From Alphaproteobacteria bacterium (lineage in GTDB: Bacteria > Pseudomonadota > Alphaproteobacteria > GCA-2731375): DNA of 8,049 nucleotides. The notes under the pieces were generated by a model. That model was given only the letters and a program-made list of their open reading frames with translations, was not told the origin of the DNA and ran no database searches. The DNA lies in contig JANQKO010000038.1 in NCBI GenBank assembly GCA_028281075.1, positions 1 to 8,049 on the forward strand. The letters are read 5' to 3'. The position numbers and the translations under genes were made by a program. Positions 1 to 5,311 of the stretch are shown in pieces. Numbering within the stretch: position 1 is the stretch's first letter; each line of letters starts with the position of its first letter.

Positions 1-813
1 CACGTGGCCCTCCTCGCCCGTCGACATGCCGCCCGACGTGATCAGCAGATCGTGACCGTCGGCGGCGGCGGCCAGCGCCTCGCGCACCGTGTCGGCACGG
101 TCGGCGAGGATGCCGAGATCGTCGACCGCGCAGCCGAGATTCTGCAGCAGCGCGATCAGAACCCGCCGGTTGCTGTCGAAGACGCCGCCCGGCCGCAGCG
201 GCTGGCCCGGCTCCTGCAGTTCGTCGCCGGTCGAGAACGCCGCCACCCGCAGGCGCCGGTAGAGCCGCAGCCGGTCGCGGCCGATCGCCGCCATCACGCC
301 CAGGTCCTGCGGCCGCAGGCGGTGTCCCCGGCGCAGCACGACGCTGCCGCGGCTGATGTCCTCGCCGGCCCGGCGCCGGTTGGCGCCGATCGTCAGGCCG
401 GGCGGGACCACGACATCGTCGCCGTCGCGCCGGACGTCCTCCTGCATGACGACGGTGTCGGCGCCCCCGGGCATCACCGCGCCGGTGAATATCCGGGTGG
501 CCTCTGCCGGGCCGACGGCGGCCGCCGCGGGATGGCCGGCCGCCGCGCGGGCGCGGACGGCGAGCCTGGTCTCGGTCTCGGAATGCAAGTCGGCGAAACG
601 CAGCGCATAGCCGTCGACCGCGGCATTGTCGTGTTGCGGCACGTCGACCGTCGAGACGACGTCCTCGGCCAGCACGCGTCCGCCGGCGTCGGGCAGGGCG
701 ACGTCATCGATATCGGCTACCGGTACGACGCGCCGGTTCAGCACGGCCAGCGCGTCGGCCATGGTCATCAGCTTGCCGCCGAAGGCGAAGCAATCGTCGG
801 TCAGTTGCGTCAT
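1..813 (-). CDS. moeA: Molybdopterin molybdotransferase MoeA (C-terminus cut by window edge)
   Basis: MoeA inserts molybdate into adenylylated molybdopterin to form the molybdenum cofactor in the cytoplasm. Reading the minus strand from the ATG at 813 gives 271 codons with no stop. The motifs run in family order: DNAAVDGYA at residues 62-70, TGAVMPGGADTVVMQED at 110-126, STGDEL at 194-199, DSN at 213-215, and TSGGMSTGE at 259-267 in the MoCF-binding domain. The family is usually about 400 residues, so roughly 130 C-terminal residues (rest of the MoCF domain and domain IV) lie beyond the edge. The start is fixed by an ATGA overlap with the mobB stop, which suggests translational coupling. Motifs and context make the assignment secure; there is no sign of damage in the visible part. 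Confidence 0.95.
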   Translation of the reverse strand, partial: MTQLTDDCFAFGGKLMTMADALAVLNRRVVPVADIDDVALPDAGGRVLAEDVVSTVDVPQHDNAAVDGYALRFADLHSETETRLAVRARAAAGHPAAAAVGPAEATRIFTGAVMPGGADTVVMQEDVRRDGDDVVVPPGLTIGANRRRAGEDISRGSVVLRRGHRLRPQDLGVMAAIGRDRLRLYRRLRVAAFSTGDELQEPGQPLRPGGVFDSNRRVLIALLQNLGCAVDDLGILADRADTVREALAAAADGHDLLITSGGMSTGEEGHV

Positions 814-1319
814 GCCGCCGCGTCCTCGAACCCGCAGGCCCGCAGCACGATGTCGGCGATCGCCGCCACGTCGTCGAGGTCCACGACCGGCACCGGCGCG
901 TTCGGCAGCGGCATGTCGGACGCGATCGCCTTGACATGCGGATCGCCCGCCGCCAACAGCGGCTTGCCGAGCGCGCCGCGATAGACCTCCAGCTTGGCAT
1001 GCGCTTCGTGCTTGAAGCCCTCGACCAGCACCAGGTCCACCGGCGACATATGCGACAGCAGGTCGTCCAGCCCGGCCTCCGGCGTGTCCCGGTTCTCGTG
1101 CATCAGCGCCCAGCGGTTCGCCGACGAGACCATGACCTCGTGGGCGCCGGCCTCCCGGTGCCGGTACGAATCCTTGCCCGGCTTGTCGACGTCGAACGCG
1201 TGATGCGCGTGCTTGACCGTCGACACGCTGAGGCCGCGGCCGGTCAGCACCGGCAGCAGCCGGATCATCAAGGTCGTCTTGCCGCTGCCGCTCCAGCCGG
1301 CCAGCCCGAAGACCCTCAT
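810..1319 (-). CDS. mobB: Molybdopterin-guanine dinucleotide biosynthesis protein MobB
   Basis: A 169-residue P-loop GTP-binding protein, close to the usual MobB length of about 170. The Walker A motif GWSGSGKT is at residues 8-15. It is followed by TVKHAHH (35-40), the DKPGKDSYRHREAGA segment (45-59) and a Walker B-like VDLVLVEGFKHE (94-105), all characteristic of MobB. MobB is an accessory factor that assists MobA in attaching GMP to molybdopterin to make the bis-MGD cofactor; it is not strictly essential in E. coli. The gene overlaps the end of pgsA and the start of moeA by 4 bp each (ATGA), so all three probably share one mRNA. No mobA is visible in the window. Confidence 0.93.
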   Translation of the reverse strand: MRVFGLAGWSGSGKTTLMIRLLPVLTGRGLSVSTVKHAHHAFDVDKPGKDSYRHREAGAHEVMVSSANRWALMHENRDTPEAGLDDLLSHMSPVDLVLVEGFKHEAHAKLEVYRGALGKPLLAAGDPHVKAIASDMPLPNAPVPVVDLDDVAAIADIVLRACGFEDAAA

Positions 1320-1957
1320 GTATCGTCGGTTCCAGTCCGCCGTATCTGGGCCAGGCCGGTCTCGGGCTGGGTGTCCTGGTCGGGCGCCGGGGTCGGTGGC
1401 GCCGGCGCCGTCATGTGGCGCAGGCCCAGGCGCAGGTAGTCATAGCCCGTGCACATGGTCAGGATCGCCGCCAGCCAGAGGCCGGCGACGCCGATCTCGA
1501 TCACCGGGATCACCTGCCAGCCGGCATCGCCGACGATCAGGAAGCCGATCGCCAGCATCTGGACGCCGGTTTTCCATTTCGCCAGGCGGCTGACCGGCAT
1601 GCCGACCCGGAGCTCGGCCAGATACTCGCGCAGGCCCGAGACCATGATCTCGCGGCAGAGGATCAGCACCGCCGGCAGAATCGTCCAGTCGTCGATCCGC
1701 CCGACATGCACCAGCATCAGGATCGTCGCCGCGACCAGCAGCTTGTCGGCCACCGGGTCCAGGAACCGGCCCAGGCCCGAGACCTCGTTGCGGCTGCGGG
1801 CCAGGTGGCCGTCCAGCCAGTCGGTCACGCCGGCGGCCGCGAACAGCCCGAGCGCGATCCAGTTGCCCAGCGGCGACGAGACATAGAACGATGCGATCAG
1901 CGCCGGGATCACGAGGATCCGCGACACCGTCAGCAGGTTGGGCAGACTGGTGATCAT
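1316..1957 (-). CDS. pgsA: CDP-diacylglycerol--glycerol-3-phosphate 3-phosphatidyltransferase
   Basis: PgsA is an inner-membrane enzyme that makes phosphatidylglycerophosphate and CMP from CDP-diacylglycerol and glycerol 3-phosphate, the committed step to phosphatidylglycerol and cardiolipin. The 213-residue protein begins with the typical NLLTVSRI segment and carries a complete CDP-alcohol phosphatidyltransferase motif: D46, D49, G50, A53, R54, G63, D67 and D71, with exact family spacing. Hydrophobic stretches at about 10-30, 33-45, 72-100, 125-145 and 150-170 fit a multi-pass membrane protein. A soluble tail of about 30 residues rich in Pro and Thr extends past the conserved core. The start has a purine-rich GGGGAA about 10 nt upstream. 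A weak -10-like TAGGAT (1988-1993, minus) lacks a convincing -35, so the gene may instead be read from uvrC, which ends 102 bp upstream. Confidence 0.95.
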   Translation of the reverse strand: MITSLPNLLTVSRILVIPALIASFYVSSPLGNWIALGLFAAAGVTDWLDGHLARSRNEVSGLGRFLDPVADKLLVAATILMLVHVGRIDDWTILPAVLILCREIMVSGLREYLAELRVGMPVSRLAKWKTGVQMLAIGFLIVGDAGWQVIPVIEIGVAGLWLAAILTMCTGYDYLRLGLRHMTAPAPPTPAPDQDTQPETGLAQIRRTGTDDT

Positions 1958-2059
1958 GCCGTCGGTTCCCCGCGGTCGTTGGCCGTCATCCTAACGCATC
2001 CGTGCCGGGCGGGCGAGGGGCCGTCGACGCGCCGGACCCCATGGCCGCGGATATCATGC

Positions 2060-4033
2060 TCACCCGTCGGGGTGAAAGAAATCATAAATGCGCCGGGCCA
2101 CGGTCTTGCTGATTCCGGCGACGCCTTCAAGGTCCGCCAGCGCCGCCCGTTCGACGCCCTTGGCCGAGCCGAAATGGTTAAGCAGCGCCCGTTTCCGGCC
2201 CGGGCCGATACCGTCGATCTCGTCGAGCGCCGATTTGCCGACCGATTTGCCGCGCCGGGCGCGGTGGGTGCCGATGGCGAAGCGGTGGGCCTCGTCGCGC
2301 AGGCGCTGCAGATAGTAGAGCACCGGACTACGGGCATCCAGGCTGAAGGGCGGCCTGTCGGGCAGAAACAGCCGCTCGCGGCCGGCATTGCGGTCGGGGC
2401 CCTTGGCGATGGCGGCGACCGCGATGCCGGTGATGCCGAGATCGGCGAACACTTCCAGCGCCGCGGCAAGCTGGCCCGCACCGCCGTCGATCAGCACCAG
2501 ATCGGGCCGTTCGCCGGCGACGCGGCGATTCGCCGCGGCCGACGGGTCGTCGCCGTCGTCGTCGTTCGCGTTTTCGGCCTTCAGCAGCCGCGAGAACCGG
2601 CGCCGCAGCACCTCGCGCATCATGGCGTAGTCGTCGCCCGGCGTCAGGCCGTCGCCGCGGATGTTGAACTTGCGATAGGCGTTCTTCAGCATGCCCTCGG
2701 GGCCGGCCACGATCATCCCGCCGATCGCGGCGGTGCCCTGGATATGGCTGTTGTCATAGACCTCGATCCGGGTGACCGGCCCGTCCAGGCCGAACACCTC
2801 GGCGACGCCGTCCAGCAGCTTGCGCTGGGCGCTGCTCTCGGCCAGGCGCCGTCCCAGGGCCTCGCGGGCGTTCACCGCGGCATGCCGGATCAGGTCGCGC
2901 TTGGCGCCGCGCTGCGGCCGCGACAGCCGTACCTTGTGGCCCGCCTTGATGGTCAGCGCCGCCTCGATCAGCGCGGCGGCGTCGATCTTCTCGTCGATCA
3001 GGATTTCGCGTGGCGGCGGCTTGTCGTCGTAGAACTGGCCGACGAAGGCGGCCACCACCTCGGCCGCGCTCTGCTCGCGGCCGTGGCTGGGGAAATAGGC
3101 CCGGTTGCCCCAATTCTGCCCGGCCCGGAAGAAGAACACCTGAATGCAGGTCTGCCCGGCCTCCTGGTGGGCGGCGATGACGTCGGCCTCGTCGACGCTG
3201 GCCACGTTGATGCCCTGGTGGGACTGGATATGCGCCAGCGCCCGCACGCGGTCGCGAAAGTGCGCGGCGGTCTCGAAATCGAGCGTGTCGCTGGCCGCGC
3301 GCATCCGGTCCGACAGGTCGCGCTGCACCTCCTGGCTGCGCCCGGACAGGAAGTCCGTCGCCTGGCGCACCAGGTCGACATAGTCGGTCGGCGAGATCCG
3401 GCCGACGCAGGGCGCGGTGCAGCGCTTGATCTGGTACTGCAGGCAGGGCCGGGTGCGGGAATCGAAGATGCTGTCCGAGCAGGAGCGCAGCGGAAAGGCC
3501 TTCTGCAGCGTGTTCAGGGTCTTGTTCACGGCGCCGGCCGACGCGAACGGCCCGAAATAGCGGCCCTTGCGGCTGCGGGCGCCCCGGTGCTTCAGCAGTT
3601 GCGGCCAGTCGTGGTCGCCGGTCAGCAGGATGAACGGATAGGACTTGTCGTCGCGCAGCAGGATGTTGAACCGCGGCCGCAGGCGCTTGATCAGATTGGA
3701 CTCGAGCAGCAGCGCCTCGACCTCGGTATGGGTCGTCACCACCTCCAGGGCGTGGGTCAGGCTGACCATGCGCAGGATGCGGGTCGACAGGCCGGCCGGG
3801 TTCACGTAGCTCTGCACCCGGTTCTTCAGGCCTTTCGCCTTGCCGACATAGAGCACCTCGCCATCGGCCCCGATCATGCGGTAGACGCCGGGCGTGTTCG
3901 GGATCGTCTTCAGCGCCTGGCCGATCGCCGCGCGTCCGCGGTCGAGCGCCGCCATGCCGGATTCGGCCCCGGACGGTGCCGCGTCGCCCGGCAGACCGGC
4001 CGGCGCATCCTCAGGTTTTCGGGCTTTTGACAT
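2060..4033 (-). CDS. uvrC: UvrABC system protein C (excinuclease subunit)
   Basis: UvrC makes both incisions around a DNA lesion after UvrA/UvrB recognition (nucleotide excision repair). Domains by residue (ATG at 4033 taken as 1): an N-terminal extension of about 45 residues; GIY-YIG nuclease with TPGVY (47-51) and LYVGKAKGLKNR (61-72); four cysteines at 185, 197, 205 and 209 matching the Fe-S cluster cysteines known in E. coli UvrC; a UVR helix pair near 246-266; and an RNase H-like nuclease with D427 (EVYDNSH), the TPGDD acidic pair at 467-468, D516 (IDGG) and H583. Tandem helix-hairpin-helix motifs follow at about 606-622 and 637-649. An acidic insert (DDDGDD, 491-496) precedes the LIDGG strand. 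Length is 657 residues. An in-frame TTG at 4069 would add 12 residues, but it coincides with a candidate -35 and the ATG at 4033 is more credible. Confidence 0.97.
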   Translation of the reverse strand: MSKARKPEDAPAGLPGDAAPSGAESGMAALDRGRAAIGQALKTIPNTPGVYRMIGADGEVLYVGKAKGLKNRVQSYVNPAGLSTRILRMVSLTHALEVVTTHTEVEALLLESNLIKRLRPRFNILLRDDKSYPFILLTGDHDWPQLLKHRGARSRKGRYFGPFASAGAVNKTLNTLQKAFPLRSCSDSIFDSRTRPCLQYQIKRCTAPCVGRISPTDYVDLVRQATDFLSGRSQEVQRDLSDRMRAASDTLDFETAAHFRDRVRALAHIQSHQGINVASVDEADVIAAHQEAGQTCIQVFFFRAGQNWGNRAYFPSHGREQSAAEVVAAFVGQFYDDKPPPREILIDEKIDAAALIEAALTIKAGHKVRLSRPQRGAKRDLIRHAAVNAREALGRRLAESSAQRKLLDGVAEVFGLDGPVTRIEVYDNSHIQGTAAIGGMIVAGPEGMLKNAYRKFNIRGDGLTPGDDYAMMREVLRRRFSRLLKAENANDDDGDDPSAAANRRVAGERPDLVLIDGGAGQLAAALEVFADLGITGIAVAAIAKGPDRNAGRERLFLPDRPPFSLDARSPVLYYLQRLRDEAHRFAIGTHRARRGKSVGKSALDEIDGIGPGRKRALLNHFGSAKGVERAALADLEGVAGISKTVARRIYDFFHPDG

Positions 4034-4040
4034 CCGCGTC

Positions 4041-4069
4041 CATTCTGGCGTGAACCGGCATCGGGTCAA
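4041..4069 (-). promoter_or_regulatory. Candidate uvrC promoter (TTGACC-N17-AGAATG)
   Basis: On the minus strand TTGACC (4064-4069) and AGAATG (4041-4046) are separated by exactly 17 nt just upstream of the uvrC ATG at 4033. The -35 matches the consensus at 5 of 6 positions, but the -10 is poor. If used, transcription would start within a few bases of the ATG, giving a leaderless or very short-leader mRNA. This also argues against the TTG at 4069 as the translation start. No alphaproteobacterial LexA box (GTTC-N7-GTTC or GAAC-N7-GAAC) was found upstream of uvrC. Confidence 0.3.
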
Positions 4070-4132
4070 TCCGGGCGATGGCGCGAGGCCCGGCGCCGAC
4101 GCGCGCGGACGACGACCGGCCGGCCGCGGCGA

Positions 4133-4155
4133 CTATCCACGGAAGTTGTGGATAA
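4133..4155. promoter_or_regulatory. Inverted pair of DnaA-box-like sequences
   Basis: TATCCAC (4134-4140) and GTGGATA (4148-4154) form a perfect 7-bp inverted repeat around a 7-nt spacer. Read on the minus strand, 4147-4155 is TTATCCACA, an exact match to the classical DnaA box. The other arm, CTATCCACG at 4133-4141 on the plus strand, differs at its first and last positions. It could bind DnaA, serve as an operator for another regulator, or be a short hairpin in the uvrC leader if transcription starts upstream. The sequence match is direct; the function is not shown. Confidence 0.45.
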
Positions 4156-4317
4156 CTTTGTGGCAAACCAACCCAACGCCGCGACTCCGCCCCAGGATTC
4201 CGGCTTTTTCTAAGTGTTGCCGAAAAAATAGGCAATTATGTAAGTCTTTGAAATTATTAGACTAATGCAATCATTCTTGCCGGCAATCGGCATCCGGACA
4301 AGGGGGTAAATAGCCAT

Positions 4318-4333
4318 TTAACAAAAACTTAAC
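4318..4333 (+). promoter_or_regulatory. CtrA-like binding site TTAA-N7-TTAAC
   Basis: TTAA at 4318-4321 and TTAAC at 4329-4333 are separated by CAAAAAC, which exactly meets the TTAA-N7-TTAA(C) consensus of the alphaproteobacterial cell-cycle regulator CtrA. The site is in the AT-rich part of the intergenic region, about 290 bp upstream of uvrC. AT-rich DNA raises the chance of a random match, but this one is exact and has a second candidate about 110 bp away. Confidence 0.4.
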
Positions 4334-4438
4334 CGAATTTTTCGCCTGTGCACAAACGACCGATATTGACATGATCTCGGTTCAATGACGTCAAATTGCG
4401 TGGCTAGATATCGCCGGCCGGATGTTCGGATACCGCTT

Positions 4439-4457
4439 ATGGTTAACGGAGGTTAAC
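4439..4457 (-). promoter_or_regulatory. CtrA-like site TTAACCAT with a second TTAAC repeat
   Basis: On the minus strand, 4439-4446 reads TTAACCAT, the compact form of the CtrA motif. Next to it GGTTAAC occurs twice (4441-4447 and 4451-4457), 10 bp apart, close to one helical turn. The two TTAA units are separated by 6 nt rather than the canonical 7, so this is an exact short motif combined with an imperfect long one. It lies about 80 bp beyond the 3' end of the dehydrogenase gene. Confidence 0.35.
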
Positions 4458-4481
4458 TTGGCTGTCGACCGGATGAATTCT

Positions 4482-4511
4482 TCGTGATCAAACAAAAGCG
4501 TTTTTTCACGA
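4482..4511 (-). terminator. Weak inverted repeat downstream of the dehydrogenase gene
   Basis: TCGTGA (4482-4487) pairs with TCACGA (4506-4511). Between them an A-rich run faces a T-run around GCG, giving a second partial stem. It lies 26-55 bp past the dehydrogenase stop, where a transcript end is expected. The stem is short, AT-rich and not followed by a clean T-tract on the minus strand, so a canonical intrinsic terminator is doubtful. A protein-binding site is an alternative. Confidence 0.2.
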
Positions 4512-4536
4512 CGGTCAGGTCTTAACCGAATCGATC

Positions 4537-5307
4537 TCATTCGCTCGAATTGTCCGGACCGGGCGGGGACCAGGTCAGATGCTGGCCGCCGTCGAGCGCG
4601 ATCATCTGTCCCGTCATCGAGGGCATGTCCAGGATGAACCGGACCGTGGCGCAGATCTCCGCCGGCGTGGCGCCGCGTCCCAGCGGCGTCGACCGGCATT
4701 GGGCGTCGAACTGGGCCGCCGACTGACGGGCCGACGGCAGGGTCGGTCCGGGACCGATGGCGTTCACGCGGATGCGCGGCGCCAGGCCCATCGCCGTCGT
4801 CCGCGTCAGCGTCCAGAGCCCGGACTTGGCCGCGGTATAGGAGAGGAAGTAGGGCGTCAGCCGCCAGACGCGCTGGTCCAGGATGTTGATCACGTTGCCG
4901 TCGGCCCCGGCGGGAAGCTGCGCCGCGAACGCCCGGGTCAGCAGGGCCGGCGCGCGCAGATTGATGTCGATATGGGCATCCCAGGAATCCGGCGTCACCG
5001 TCTCGACCGTGTCCATCTCGAACAGCGAGGCGTTGTTGACCAGGCAGGTCAGCGGTCCGACCATATCGGCGGCCCGCGCGACCAGCGAGCCGGTTTCGCC
5101 GGCATCGGCCAGGTCGGCCCGCACCGCGCTGGCCGTGCCGCCGGCATCGGTGATCGCCCTGACGACGGCGTCGGCGTCGTCGCGGGACGACCGGTAATGC
5201 ACGCCGACTGCCCAGCCGTGCGCCGCCAGGTCCAGCGCGATGGCGCGGCCGAGCCGCCGGCCCGCGCCCGTCACCAGCACGGCCTTTTGTCCGTCCGCCA
5301 CGGTCAT
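4537..5307 (-). CDS. Short-chain dehydrogenase, pteridine reductase (PTR1/FolM)-like
   Basis: A 256-residue Rossmann-fold oxidoreductase, probably cytoplasmic and NADPH-dependent. The nucleotide motif at 13-20 is TGAGRRLG: where classical SDRs have the middle Gly of TGxxxGxG, this protein has Arg, as in pteridine reductases. LVNNASLF (89-96) also resembles that subfamily. Y157 and K161 form the YxxxK motif. The residue 13 before the tyrosine is D144 instead of the usual catalytic Ser, giving the Asp-Tyr-Lys arrangement and the same 13-residue spacing known for Leishmania PTR1 (D181/Y194/K198). The likely role is therefore reduction of dihydropterins or dihydrofolate, as for E. coli FolM, though no folate gene is adjacent. 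The gene begins 4 bp after the antiporter stop, with AGGG overlapping that stop, so the two are probably co-transcribed. SDR membership is very secure; the pterin substrate is inferred. Confidence 0.88.
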   Translation of the reverse strand: MTVADGQKAVLVTGAGRRLGRAIALDLAAHGWAVGVHYRSSRDDADAVVRAITDAGGTASAVRADLADAGETGSLVARAADMVGPLTCLVNNASLFEMDTVETVTPDSWDAHIDINLRAPALLTRAFAAQLPAGADGNVINILDQRVWRLTPYFLSYTAAKSGLWTLTRTTAMGLAPRIRVNAIGPGPTLPSARQSAAQFDAQCRSTPLGRGATPAEICATVRFILDMPSMTGQMIALDGGQHLTWSPPGPDNSSE

Positions 5308-5311
5308 CGCC

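Larger units (their letters stand above)
4328..4531 (+). repeat. 11-bp direct repeat CTTAACCGAAT (two copies)
   Basis: CTTAACCGAAT occurs at 4328-4338 and again at 4521-4531, same orientation, 193 bp apart. The first copy includes the right half of the TTAA-N7-TTAAC site. The second overlaps a GAATC (GANTC) site just past the dehydrogenase stop codon. The flanks differ, so this is a short repeated motif and not a duplicated block. It may be a shared regulator site or coincidence. Confidence 0.4.
4034..4536. other. Gene-free AT-rich intergenic region with DnaA/CtrA-like motifs
   Basis: No credible gene lies in this roughly 500 bp between the dehydrogenase and uvrC. Base composition changes abruptly: 4201-4260 has 19 G+C out of 60, in a window whose genes are strongly GC-rich, while 4081-4130 next to uvrC is almost all G+C. 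The AT-rich part is dense with short motifs: a consensus DnaA box in an inverted pair (4134-4155), a second near-match DnaA box at 4347-4355, CtrA-like sites at 4318-4333 and 4439-4457, and GANTC sites (CcrM-type) at 4183-4187, 4196-4200 and 4528-4532. There is also an 11-bp direct repeat and the palindrome TGACGTCA at 4386-4393. It must hold the uvrC promoter and the 3' end of the upstream mRNA. Whether it does more, such as acting as an origin-like element, is inference. Confidence 0.6.

Noticed and set aside
4..984. 326-codon plus-strand open frame over moeA
   Set aside because: The minus strand gives continuous MoeA with all expected motifs; the plus frame has no recognisable domain.
1954..2481. 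175-codon minus-strand frame over the end of uvrC
   Set aside because: It is an alternative frame of uvrC; only its last 11 codons, past the uvrC stop, deserved a separate remark.
1415..4030. 871-codon open frame on the plus strand antisense to uvrC and pgsA
   Set aside because: Its translation is a low-complexity mix of Gln, Asp, Arg, His and Ala typical of the complement of GC-rich coding DNA. The opposite strand encodes clear UvrC and PgsA with complete motifs.
4201..4227. Hairpin TTTTTC/GAAAAA near 4205-4227 as a terminator
   Set aside because: The stem is AT-only with an 11-nt loop and the GC arms are not followed by a T-run on either strand.
4034..4536. LexA/SOS box for uvrC
   Set aside because: No GTTC-N7-GTTC or GAAC-N7-GAAC was found; isolated GTTC and GAAC tetramers lack partners at the right distance.
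4391..4699. 102-codon minus-strand frame spanning the dehydrogenase end and the AT-rich region
   Set aside because: It begins inside the dehydrogenase gene in another frame and has no recognisable sequence. The part past 4536 is only AT-rich noncoding DNA.
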